Shown piece after piece: positions 23,781 through 36,700 of a stretch of DNA of 64,000 nucleotides. The DNA lies in contig JAVHKY010000028.1 in the NCBI GenBank assembly GCA_035079385.1, forward strand, positions 372,001 through 436,000, read 5' to 3'. This stretch comes from Aspidiotus rigidus. Taxonomy: Eukaryota > Arthropoda > Insecta > Hemiptera > Diaspididae. Position 1 is the stretch's first letter, and each line of letters opens with the position of its first letter. The notes below the pieces were generated by a model. The model did not search any database, was not told where the DNA came from, and worked only from the letters and a program-made list of their open reading frames with translations. A program made the translations under genes and the position numbers.

Positions 23781-26364
23781 TGAAGATTAACTTTTTTCGG
23801 ACCCTTATTTCAATTTTCTGACCTTATTTCATTATTTATATAAAAATTTTTACTTTTATTATTTTGAATTGAACCTTTTTGAGAATTTTTAGACTTTGGA
23901 CGAATGAAAGAAAAATTTGTTAGGTAGGTTCTTGTGTTCCCCTTTCGAAACTGTCTCAAAGACGGAATAAAGTATCGGAAAAATTCCAGCAACGTCAGTT
24001 GCACAGGATGAACAAAATGAAGTGGGACGATCTCATCCCAAACAAGGAAATGCTTGACAGGGCGGATGGACATATTTGACGCATATATGACATCCAACTC
24101 CTTAAAGCCCATTAGTATCGTTCTTCCTTAAACATCAATTTTTGATTCAATATCAATTCGCGTTGCAAACTGGCTGAATGAGTGAAAAACGATCTAACAA
24201 TAATTTTAAATAAAACTTCACAATCCGCCTTTATCTGTACTGATCTTTTCTCAGAGCAAGTGGAAGGTAAGACAAGACTGTTCACGTGCCGAACTAGCCC
24301 CCGATACTTCAAAAATATCCCTGAAAACCGTTCAGCAAAAGATCGGAGGATTTCAAACCTAGGGAGGATTTTGATAGCCATTCACTACTGCGAAATAAGT
24401 TGAAAGTCTGAGAATGAATTACAAACTTGAAGCCTGCTTGAAGGACTGAGAAAACTTCTCGCGACGAACTGATGGACAATTGAGATGGAGGAAGACGTTA
24501 CTTCAATTCAACCTACTATTAAATCATCGGCAGAGTTACGATTTCCATGATACTACACATATACCTTTTTTTTTTTTTTTTTTTTTTTTTTGGGGGGGGG
24601 AGTGGTAGATTAAATCTAATTAAAAATGTAAAAGATCCATTTACGTAGAAGCCTCCCATGGATTTCGATGTTGCACGTTTGACCTAATTTGAACGTTAAG
24701 GAGAAACGGGAACGACACACTCATTTTCACGATGCGTACTTCTCTAACAAAATTGAACTTTGTCCAGTTGTCACATGTTTTGTACTTGTAAACAAGGAGT
24801 GCGAAACTATGTCATCTTTCTGACCCAAACAGTAAATAACAACGTACATAAATTAATAACCGTAATTATAACAGTGAGCTTACTCTTCATCTACAGGGCT
24901 TCAACAATTTTATGTTTCTGCATGGACCTACTGATGATCTTTAATCGTGTGTAGCTCAGTCAATTACGCTTTATTGTTACAAGTAGGCACAAATAGCCAA
25001 CTAAAACGTCATTTTATTGGCGTAATGATACTGTATTGCATTTAAAATTACTTACCGCTCGTCTTTTTCTTACGGTCTTTCTTTCTCATTAAACGCACAG
25101 AAAGAAAAAAACGATAAAGGCATCTCATGCCTACGTTTATACAAAATGAAAACAACAAGCATTATCCTTTTTTTTTTTTTTTTTTTCATAACTACGGCTA
25201 GAAAAGTGAGAGAAATGCAATCAAATGAGTAGCACTACTCAAATGACTGGAATTAGTAGACGTGACTTCGCAGTGGATTACTTTACGATTACTCTCTTTC
25301 CCCATAGCTCTAATCTGGAGTTAAAAACGAGGAAAGACGCATGCGTGATGATTTCTGATAAATAAGAGTGAAATACATGTAAAATGTAATCTTTTTGTGT
25401 AGTTTCACTACTCGCAGACATATTCCGATAATCAAGAGTCGGAATTTTAACAGGGAACCTGTTTTAATGGGGGGCTTTTTGGAAAGACGTCCGCCGTCCG
25501 GACAACCGGCAAAGCTCAGCCTGAAAGATAGCCCCTTCGAGTAACTAGATATTCAATGCTCCATACACTAATTGGAACTTAGCCCCTCCAATGAGCTCGA
25601 TATGCAACGCTTCAAACACTATAAGACTCGGAACGTCCTTCTAATATTCTAAGTCTCCCTCGTATTATACATAGCTTCGAAGTTCGGGCCTGTGACGTCA
25701 CGTCACAATTTGATGACGTCACAGATCTGGTATGTCAACATTTTTCAGATCTCACGTCCTTCATAAAATAGGTCCGCTGCCCGCCCCCCGCTCCGTCTAA
25801 CTCCGCTATAAAAAAAACATAGTTTTCCCCTACTTCTCCTCCTATCGTATATTTTCCCATATCTTGCTCCCATGAAAGAGGTTTCCTGCATTCTTCATTC
25901 AATTTTGTTGAGGAATCCCTGGCTTTTGTTTGCTATGATTCTTTTTTCAGAATAGGAAAATGCTTTCGCTAAAATATGAGCGCTTGACCTACCTGCAGTA
26001 TTTTACAAATAAGAACACCATAAACTCAACTCAAATTGTTCCTTAATATCGGCGGCAACAAAATTGCAATCCTAGACTCTCTCTAAACGTTCCAATAAAG
26101 TGACTTCACTGTGATGATGTGTTTCGCAACCAGCTTTCGAATAAAAATCATCCTGCAGAGCACATAGTCAGAAGTCTTGTAAGAACAGTAAAATATTGAA
26201 ATCCAAAAGGGTTTCGACATCATATGAACGTGATCGAATTTAAAGCAAGGGAATACAACAATTGACAGAGTTTAAGCAATCGGAGCACACCGAGATAAGT
26301 AAACCTTGCACGCAAAAATAAATATATTTATAGTATTGATATCATTTTTTCGCTAGCTCTTACA
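23781..26364. other. intergenic, no supported gene
   Basis: AT-rich spacer with a T26/G9 run (24,566-24,600) and a T-run near 25,168-25,186. At about 25,452-25,500 it carries AACAGGGAACCTGTT...GGGGGGCTTTTTGG...GACGTCCGCCGTCCG, a degenerate end of the repeat family seen at 43.5-44.3 kb and 62.3-62.9 kb. No coding region supported on either strand. Confidence 0.5.
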
Positions 26365-27692
26365 GAAAAGTCATTACAGTTAGCAATAAACCCGTTCTGA
26401 CGTTTACGAACCTCTTGAACCGGTTGATTCCTATAAGAAATACCCATGGAGTAAAGATATTCGAGTAAATAAGAAAGAAATGCACTACAATAAAAATTCT
26501 AGCACTCGTTCCTAAGCTTTTGGTCTATAAGAAATTTCTTATTCATAATTACCTAGTAAGACAATGATGTTTGTCCCTCGAATTTTTTTATGAGAGTCAA
26601 GAAATTTGTGAGCCACTATTTGACGTACACAGGAGATTTGTCTATTATGACTTGATAGCGGGTTATGGCTTTCTTATTTCCGGTCAACCGTCTAAACGCG
26701 AACAGTGAATCAGAGCAGCTAATCTCTGTCGTTTTCAAGAGATTCTCGAAAACCTCACCAAAAAATCTAATTTTCGCTCATCTGAATGCTGATGACAAGG
26801 GCTACAATTTTTGTTCTATACATTTTTCTCTCAAAAATGGTAATATTAAGTGAAAAAGTCAATTAATTTTAGACTAAATTGTCGTCTTGTACACGTAAAG
26901 CTGTGAAACTTGCCTCTATAACGAATAACAGCATGATGAAAGCCGTGTGCGTAGTGAGGATGAAGAATTTAGGTAAACGATTGAAGTATCATACAGTAGA
27001 TGGAATAAATCTTCTCAGTGCTCGAGTTTATTAGAAATTCTAATTTGTTCGGGATACTTGATCATAAATCGTAAAAAATGACGGTTGACTCTGAAATAGG
27101 TACTGTAGTAATAACATAAAAACTAATTCCATCAACATTTTTTGGTCGTGACTTAAGAAATTATTTTTAAACTCTTACGACAATAACTTCTATCGAAGTC
27201 GCCATGAATACAGTAGAACTCCGTCCTTCTGCACTAATTGATGCACGAAATTAGCGATTAATCGCGAATGTCATGCAATATAATATTGATAATTTAATAT
27301 GTAAACTGCACATACAAGTACATTTATTCAGTAAAAGTATATGCAAAAAATCAGTTATTGGGTTTTGACGTAAATTCTCGCGTCTTCTTCTGGCTACCAG
27401 GTCACTTTATCATTTAGGAGAAGCTGTGTCAAAAACTACATCTTTACATGCATGTGCATACGGATATTGTCAAGATTTTTAGCAAATTACGCTAAACAAG
27501 TTAGAATTTGGATTGTTCCGTCATTTTTTAGCGTTGTGCGGTTAAATGGAGTTATGGATAATTGGAGTGCGGATAAACGGAGCTCTACTGTATTGGATAC
27601 GGTACCGTAATTATTATATTATTAATTAAACACGTTGCATTGTAGCGCACGCAACTCACAGGTGTCGTTGTAACATGTTCCATAGTTTCGAT
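26365..27692. repeat. 5' flank of copy A, duplicated at ~41,399-42,357
   Basis: Non-coding DNA alignable with the upstream flank of copy B. Examples are TTGATTCCTATAAGARATAC, CATGGAGTARAGATATTC and the stretch around TCATCTGAATGCTGATGAC. Immediately before the start codon both copies share GGATACGGTACCGTA, TATTATTAATTAAACAYGTT, a CACGCAACTC block and CCATAGTTTCGAT. The promoter is probably here, but I cannot point to a definite TATA box or initiator. Confidence 0.6.
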
Positions 27693-27747
27693 ATGGATTT
27701 TTTTTCAACGTTATCGATTGTTATTATTGCTATAAACTTCATATCAG
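27693..27747 (+). CDS. copy A exon 1: signal peptide
   Basis: Encodes MDFFSTLSIVIIAINFIS plus the first base of a Gly codon, with donor GTGAGA. It is a short hydrophobic leader in phase 1, exactly the phase needed to enter exon 2, where the mature protein would begin near AEREISFF. The counterpart in copy B (MNSFSTLLVFIIAINFTS) has the same length, phase and position. The overlapping minus-strand frame is its antisense shadow. Confidence 0.75.
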
Positions 27748-30700
27748 GTGAGACTTCCACAATAATTATACTCTTATCTAAACTTTGTCTTATGGAAAAG
27801 TTTTCTTCGTCAATAGAATAAGGAAAAACCATTCTCAAATTTTCGTTTTTCATTTTCCACGGGCCGGAAATCCGCGATCTAAATAGATTGAGAAATATCA
27901 CACTTTTCAGCATCTGATATTATTTGACATCGGTGCATATCGACGGTGTGGAATAAAAACAACATAAGTCCAAAAATACAAATTTTACATTTTTTAAAAA
28001 TTCAGTATTATTCTTTTGGGTATGAAATTTTCGTTCTGTATTTTTTGGGTGGTACTCAACTAATTTATCCATTTAGCGGACCCTCAGGACAACAGGGGGG
28101 GGGGAGTAATAACGGTTGAAATGGACTTACGTGCATTTCCTTACAAGCTTTTCTTTTTAGTGTAACTCGACTTCCGTGGATTTCTTGCTCAATGTTACTC
28201 GATTTAAGTTTTTTATATAGGACTTACGTGTTTTCTTTTTTTAATGCACGTACGTTTTAAACTACTGTTGATAACTGAAGAATAGAAACAACGTATGTCG
28301 GACTTACACGGATTTTAATCATAGATGGAGTCCTGGATGACTTACGTGATCTTTAAATGTCTACTAGGGACTTGTTAAGCATTTTAGAATTACGTGGATT
28401 TCATATTCGGATTCCTCGATTTTTTTCATATAAGAAACCAACATAAACGCATTTTCGATAAAAAGTGGACTTACGGGGTTTTTATTCCACACCGTCGCGC
28501 CGATATAATGCAATCACGTTGATATGAACTCGCTACTGTATATCGAAGTACAATTTATGAAAAAAATTAATTTTCCTATAGGTACGATTGTGTCACCGTG
28601 ATGACTGAAATTGGCTGGTAATTCATTTGCACACACTAGAACGTTGTGTTTCTTAATAATTCCCACTCATTAATTTGTACAACACTCAAGAAAGCTAGTA
28701 ATAAAAGATTTCCACCTCTTCTACATTCGCATACATTTTTACAGGTGCAGAACGAGAAATATCATTTTTCGAAGACAAACAGTGCAATGGTAAGAGAAGT
28801 GAGTACACATTAGAGGATGAGTGCGTGAATCTTGATTCGGAGTGGGTGAATAGAGCAAGTTCATTCTGTTCGAGTAGCCCGTGTGTATCTCTCTTCACGA
28901 GATTCGGGTGCAGAGGAAATTCAAAAGATATCTACACACTTCTAGGCGACAACAAGTTCTTGGCCAAGGTTAACTTTGACGAGAAAACCGCATCCTTCAG
29001 AAAATGCGGATCGAATGTGGAAATCCAATCTGGTATGTCACCAATTTTTCATATGGATTCGTACGATGAAGAATCAACGATTCAGGTTAAAAGTGGAGAA
29101 TGTGTAAGATTCCCGAAAAAGTCCACCGATCGATATGTTTTTAAAGAAAATGCTCATTGCTTCATGATGTACAACAATACTAATTGCTCAAAACACGCCA
29201 GAGAATACTTTAATATGGATTATGATGAATCCACGACTAGATGGGATGTAGTTCGCAGCTTGGCTATAAAATCTTTTCGAACGTGCGAACTAAATTTTAT
29301 TTCACCGTGCAATACTTCATGTCCCAAGTTGTTTTACAATGGTAGCGTCGAATACAACTTTTGGACGAGCTTCTTATCATTCCTTTCTCCCGCTTACGTG
29401 AGTGAGTTTGAACAGCGAGTAAAAAGGTCAAACGGCGACTTCATTTCGTGGGATTTTCTCTTCCGTGAAAACATCTCAACAAAGTCATTAGGCGATCAGT
29501 ATCAAGACGCCCTCGGATACCAGAGAAACATTTTGCGATCTTTGAAAGTCAGTGACCCAGGATCCCTGGATCTTAACGAAAAATCTCTAGAGGATTTACT
29601 CTTGCTGAGCATGAAGCTGAGCACAATTAGATTTGACCAGAGTTATAAAATCAAAAATAGAACACTCGAATATCATAATTTCATGATTTTGTCGAGTTTG
29701 AGAATTCAGTGGCGTGAAACGGAGGTTCTGTTAGATGCAATCATTCAGAAATGGTATCCCAGGTTTGATAAGAACGGTACGTATGGGTATCATAATTTTC
29801 TTCTATCGACACGATTATTGATCAGCAAAAGTCCCTGTTTGAGCGGATTAAGGTGAACATTTGGGTTTCATCATTTTGTAGATTGGCTTTATTAAGAATC
29901 TTATTTCAGGAAATCATATGAAGCTCGCATTGAGGGCAAGTGAGTGATTCTTTTCCAATTTCGCAGTAAGGCTAGAAGAGAACTTGATAATTTTTTAATC
30001 GGTTTTGAGATGTACAGGTGAGATGAGAAGATAGCTCAGTTTTTTTTTTCATTGATTTCATGGATAGAAAACATGAGGAATTAGACTCTTCGAGAAATCA
30101 TAATTACCCCATATGAAGTGCGATGAAGTTCCACAACTGATGCGAGTTTTTCATAGACAATTCAGAGAATTCGAAAAAACAGGCTCTACTTTTGCTGATT
30201 GATAGACGCAAAACTCGGGAAAACAATTGATTTTCTATTCTAAAATCTGTTCAATTTTTATTTCACTAGATAAATCACCTCGTGTAAGTTTCATCGCACC
30301 AAAGAATGAATCTGCGATCGAGTACACGTACGGAAGTAGATGTGTGAATTTGCGTCCGTATTGGAGATTGAAAACTACATCAATGCAACTTGAAAACGGA
30401 TGCGTGACTGTGTACACGATGGCTGATTGTCGCGGTGATTCAGAAAATTTCCATCTTTATTCGGCAAATCACAATTTTCTGGGTAGAGTGAATTTTGACA
30501 AAAATATTTCGTCTTTCAAAAAATGCGCCACGAAAACGAATATAACGTTGAATGTTCGTCCCCTATTTTGGGCTCGTGTTTTCGATAAGAATGAAGGTAA
30601 TCAAGTTTTCGGAGTTCGGAGTGGCGATTGTAAAACATTACCAGATGAATGGGAAGGACGCGTTTACAACGTCGAAGTAAAAAAATACTTAACAGAATCG

Positions 30701-33700
30701 TACTTCGATAAAAATTGCAAATTTTCGAAGTGGCACCGTAAATATTATAGTAATTCTACGGAGTATCTACCCATGAAATCATTCAAGGTTTTTAATTTGA
30801 CCTTCGAAGGTCAGTGTAACTCCTCGTGTCCAAAATTTCTGTACAACGGTAGCAGAGAGTACAATTTTTGGATGTACCTATTTTCAATAACCTCTCGACA
30901 CCATCAGAGACAATTTCAGGAACGAGTGAAACACTCGAAGAATGACTTCATTTCGTGGGATTTCTTTGTTCCACGCAATGCAACTAGTCGACCTTTGTCG
31001 AGCAATCACCTCTATACAGAAGCGGTGGTCTTTCTATGGGACATAATGCAAGCTTTGATGGTTGCTCGACCGGGTGCAATGCGATTCAACAGAACCAGTC
31101 TTCTCAAATTAAATGAGTTAGCCTCACGCGTTCACGAAGAGAGAAGTGAACAAAGGAAGAAATTTTTTCCAGAAAAAGAAGAAAGTCACGATTTCGACGT
31201 TATATTATTTTCAGAAAAAATATGGTTTGCAACTGAATTTATTACGAATAAGATTATTGAGACGTGGTATCCAAAAAATCCAAATGGTGAGTAATACACA
31301 GAGTTTTACAATTAATCTCAATTTGTCATGATACCGTAGTAGACTAGACAAAAATTTTTTATCCAGAGACGATGGACAGTGAAAAGATGAAGTTGTCGGT
31401 GATTTGATTAGTGATAGTAGATAGTAGAAGAGAAAAAAAATTAATGCTTTTTAGCTCAGGAAATTTCTGCGCAAATCATGATTCAATATTGTAACTCATC
31501 TCTTTCGTCAATACCGCCCTTGTACTCCAGTATAATACAAAATACAACCTCACAAGAATGTAAGGATTTTTCTCGTGCGTTTGTACTCTCTCGAGTCTTT
31601 TCAAAAGAGTAAGCTGAATTCGGTGACTAAAAATTACACAGAGAGTAAATGGATAGCCTGTATAAATTCAAGTCATGCCTTAAGTTGATTTTTGTATAGG
31701 AGGGCTGAGAATTACATCATCAGAGGCTCTGGCCGGGTGTTAATTATAAAATAAAATTTGAGTGTACCGGAACAACATACTTTTTCTGTATTCGAAAATG
31801 CGAACAAAAAATCTACAATCTATAATAGATGGATTACGAAAAAAAGGAATTGATAATATAAATAAAACCGATACGATTACAGCGCGATAGTGGCGCCTTC
31901 ACCGCGTAAGGCGGGAAAATGGCCTTGGTCGAAAAATGTTCCAAATGTCCGTCAAAATGTTGTCCCCAATGAGAAAACTCGAAACCCAAAAAATTGGACC
32001 CATCCGCTCACCCACATGGGCTGCAGAGTCATTTCTAGGCCTAAAATCCAAATGGCTGTATCTCAAGCAATAATGATCGCACAGCAATGTAATTTGGGGA
32101 CATTTTAGTATATGTGAACGTTCATCCATGTTATTCTTTTCAAAAAAAATCATTCATATATTCTCTAGTTTCTAGCAATAACAAAACTTCAAACTCGAAT
32201 ATAAAAAAAAAAATCGGGGGTGGGAGGCACCTGAGTCATTAATTTGAAGCGCCATACCCTCCACTACAACTTACATCAGTACCATAGTCCTCGGTGAGGT
32301 GGAACATTCCCAAAAAAATCAATATTTAATGAATTTCTGTGATTTTTCCATGAATAGCGGGGTGAACTATGACTGCTACCGCAATAGACCGCGAGAAATC
32401 AATGGTCAATGTTCGAGCTGAAAAATACGCACTCCTTTGTGGGATGAAATGGGAATATTGATACTTGTTTATCGATTTGGTTAATTCTTATGTAAACACG
32501 TCCACCGATTAGGTGGAGTACGTTAGATTGAAAACTATAGTCAACAAATTCTCCAGCCGCTGGAACGTTCTGGAAATGACAAATAGTCGAGAAAATACAC
32601 TTTTTCAAACTGAAGGACCGTGACTTTTGGTATTGCGTTCATCAATTAGGTCAATTTTTATGTAAACACATCCGCCGAGTTCGAAAAAAGTAGTCAAAAA
32701 ATTCTTGAAGCCTTTGATTCAAATTTCTTTTTTATAGATCTACACTTCTGACTAAAGCGATTTGCTAAATTTGACGTGAAGTTGATGCTTCAGCGATTAC
32801 ACACTATCTTCATAGGAAAAAATTTACGCTATGCTTAAAAGCAGCGATATACCCTGCTTGATGGGAACGCGAAGGGTGATTGACTGAGTGAGTGAGGGAG
32901 AGTGAGAGAAAAAGAGAAAGGGGATTTAAAACCTATATAATCATTAACTTCCTCCTCTTATTTTACAGAAGAACTGCCTGAAATAACCATGTACGTGTCT
33001 GATTCTCTTGCCGGGTCCGGCCCTCCCCAAAAACAAACGTATAAATATGGGGACAAGTGCGTGAATCTGCCTTCCAACTGGACGAATAAACAGCAATTTG
33101 GGGAAGTTCATGGGCCTTGTATAAGCATGTACAAGTTGCGTAATTGCAAAGGTGTTTTTAAGACTATTTATCGTGGTTACTCTTTCGAGGATGAAGTGGC
33201 TTCTTTCAAGAAATGTGAGCTAATTTTTCCGCAAGACAAGCCTGCCGCTCGTTCATCTTATATTGCTCAACATTTTACCGGCGACAGAGGAAAAATGTAT
33301 AGTCTTTTGAGTGGAGAATGTGTGCCGGTAAATCAAAGTACTTTCGAAAATTGGTACAATATCCATCGTCAAAATTTCGACGAATTCGCGTATATCACTT
33401 CATGTTACACTCTATTCATGGGTCCCGCATGCACAGGAAAAAGTGTGCACCACTGGCTATACACAGAATATTGTTCGAAAGAAATTATACAAATAGAAGA
33501 CGCCCAATCTGTGAGAGCATGCGGTTTGACGTTCCAAGCTCCTTGCAAATCTTCATGTCCAAAATATTTATACAAAAATAGCGCAGAGTATAATTATTGG
33601 ATACTTTTCTTCTCCATTTTCCATCCTGCTCGTCGTCGTGAGTTTGAGGAGAGAGTGAAACAGTCGAAAAATGGTTTGATTTCGTGGAATTTTTTTGTAG

Positions 33701-36700
33701 CATCGAACGCGACTCTTCCATATCAATATCAAGGCGTACAAAGGGTTCAGATAATATTTTTCGAAACTTCCCTTCATGAAATACCAAATCCAATGATTCC
33801 TAATGGCGATAACTGGGAACGTTTGTTTCGGCTGGCTTCAAAAGTGCACCAAGAAAGAACCAAACAACTTGCAGAAGAAAGTTACTGCGACCCGAACTGG
33901 TTGATTATGAAATATCAAAAATATGTATGGGAAATAACTGAGCAGACATTGTTACTCCTTTCCCAGAAATACATACGATATATTGGTGAGTAATCTATAG
34001 TACCTATATAGGATTAATTTCAACAGTACAAAAAATAGGCTTTTGCCTTCACTTTGTGATGTAGACGGTCAAACTACACACAAGAAAACCAAGAATTTAA
34101 AATTATCACCAATCTGCAAAAGCCAGATTGACGAGAGAGGCGTGACCCAGCATTCTCATTTGGTAGGAGAAATTTAAACAAAACTGGCCAAAAGAGGTGA
34201 CTCTATTCGAAATACAAAAAACCTACGAATAAACTATTCGTGAATCGGATAGGTCGAGGAAGGAAGAGGTGAAAAAGACTGACTCCTACCAATGAAAGAG
34301 CTGGATCCCTCTCAGCGGTCACTCTTACACCAGCTAGCTCAGGTGTTGGTAGAACGTGATGGGACTCTTGAGCGAAGGGAGGGAGATCTCACGTAGGAAA
34401 ACGCATACTTTCGTCGATTCTGAGAATTTGGGCTTACATAAAGTCGAAAGAAAAATAGAAATCGGATTGTTAACATTTAGTCCACATGATCCGCTAATTT
34501 ACGAAGACATATTTGTGATTACACAAAGTCATTACTATCAATCCACAAACTACAGTAAGCTTCAAAATCAATGGCGTTGAATTTTTCTGTGGTTCGTTCC
34601 ACTCTCTCGCAGTTCTCCAAGATTCTTTCATTAACAGTATTTAATTCGTATTCAAAAAATGCCAAAACACCTAATTCAGAAGATCAGTTCATTCAAGGCG
34701 ACTAGTTCTTTCACTCTCGGTCCAAAGATATCAGTTTTGTAGAGTTTCGAGAATGTCTATCAATCTTTATACAAAAGCTGGAGCAAGCATTTGCAGCACA
34801 TTCACTCAAGAATTACTATCACACATTCACTTTTTTCACACAGGACTCTCGTGCTGTGAGCGTAAGCGACTGCAATCTCTTGAAGAGAATGATTTTAATA
34901 GGGTAAACCTTCGCGGCTCAGATCGGCTCAAAATTAAGGAAAGAGATTTTACACTGGAACAACTAATTTTCGCGGCACTTCAAAGTCCTTTAAAGAACAA
35001 AAAACAAAGAAGAGGCTTTGAACTCTTAGTATGTTTACTGCGACACCGTTTTGAGTAATTTATGGAAAAAAAATTTTATGGGAATATTCCTACTTCCAGC
35101 TTGTTTGGATTGCCGATTACGGTATAAACATTGTGTGAAGAAATATATATATATATATATATATGTATGGAACCTAAGATACAATAATTCTAATGAATAT
35201 TTAAAGAGTCCAAACTTTAACATTAATAATTTTCATCTCTGCAACTCATGGTAGAAAAACAGACGGATGAAACTCTTCAGGATACCCATTCCAGCATAAG
35301 CTTCCGTGACGATAGAAATGGAAAATCTGTCGAACATATATTGGAGGAGAGATGTGTAAATCTTCAACCACAATGGACCAATAAGGTTAATTGGCTCGAG
35401 ACGCACGGTCAATGTGTTACCTTGTACGTGAAACCCGATTGTACAGGAGAGGCGGAAGACGTTTATCCTCGTTCGAGAGGATACAGACACTTGGGCGAAG
35501 TTAACTTACACAACAGGGTTTCTTCATTCCAAAAATGTGCACCAAAATTACAGATCAGAACGGATAAACGACCAAATTTCTATTTTACATTGTACGACTT
35601 CGAAAATTATACTGGAGTATATAAAGAATTCACTTACGAGAATGACTACGACTTTGGAGGTTATGGCAATAATTACGACGTGTTCAATGTGAAGAGTGAC
35701 GAATGTAAACCTCTACCAGAGAAATGGTATAAACGAATCACCTTTTTCGCTCCTACCACACAATGTTACATTTTATACGAAGGCAAAAATTGCAATGGAA
35801 AGAAATTGTACTTGCGACCGACGTCAAATAAATCAAGGCACTTTATTAACGGAACAACAACATCATCCGTTCAGCTTTGCGATTTGACATTCCGGCGTCC
35901 TTGCAGCTCTATTTGTCCAAGGTTCCTGTACATAGGGAGCCCTGAATACCTTTTCTGGACACATTTCTTCACTATTATCTCGCTGTCTCAACGAAAACAG
36001 TTCGAAGAACGAGTAAAACGCTCGGTAAAGGGCTTCATCTCGTGGGATTTCCTTCCCTCCTTGACTTCAACGGAAAAATCTCTAGGAAGTCAATACATCG
36101 ATGCTCTTGAATGTCAGCTAAGCATTCTTAGCCTACTTCGCGTGAAGCGACCCGGTAGGTTTGGCTACAACAAGGAAAATTTAGACACGTTATTCATTCT
36201 ATCCAAGAATGTGCATAACGAGAGGACGAGAGAACTTGCGATGTTCGATGAGAATTGGGATGATCATAATTACAACGTTTTATTCTTTATGAATGAATTT
36301 TGGAGCTCAGTAGTAACTGGTCTGAACGAAACTATTCAGCATTGGCGCAATACAAATACAGACGGTGAGTATACTATGTAAACAGTTAGTTCTTCATTGT
36401 GACACCTTTGATTTTTAAAGAAAGTAAAGGCTTCGAAATTCTTTTATAATTCAAGTATATATTTATGCTTGACAGTATTACTCAAATTGGGTAGTGTTCC
36501 ATTACGTTAAATCGGAAGTTTGGTCATATAGAAGTTTCTTAATTCGCGGAATCGAGAAATCCTTGCACAGACAGTGTTAATCAAGAATAATTGAAATTAA
36601 TAGATTTTTGCGGCCTACCAAGAGTTCCGAAGTATGATCACTCATATCCACTAGTAGAGGCCGTGTATAAAAGACATCTTCGACCCTACGTGTATAATGG

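Noticed and set aside
27656..27913. 85-codon minus-strand frame, similar in copy B (42,228-42,497)
   Set aside because: It is antisense to the signal-peptide exon and its donor. Its conservation is explained by the plus-strand exon and by the segmental duplication.
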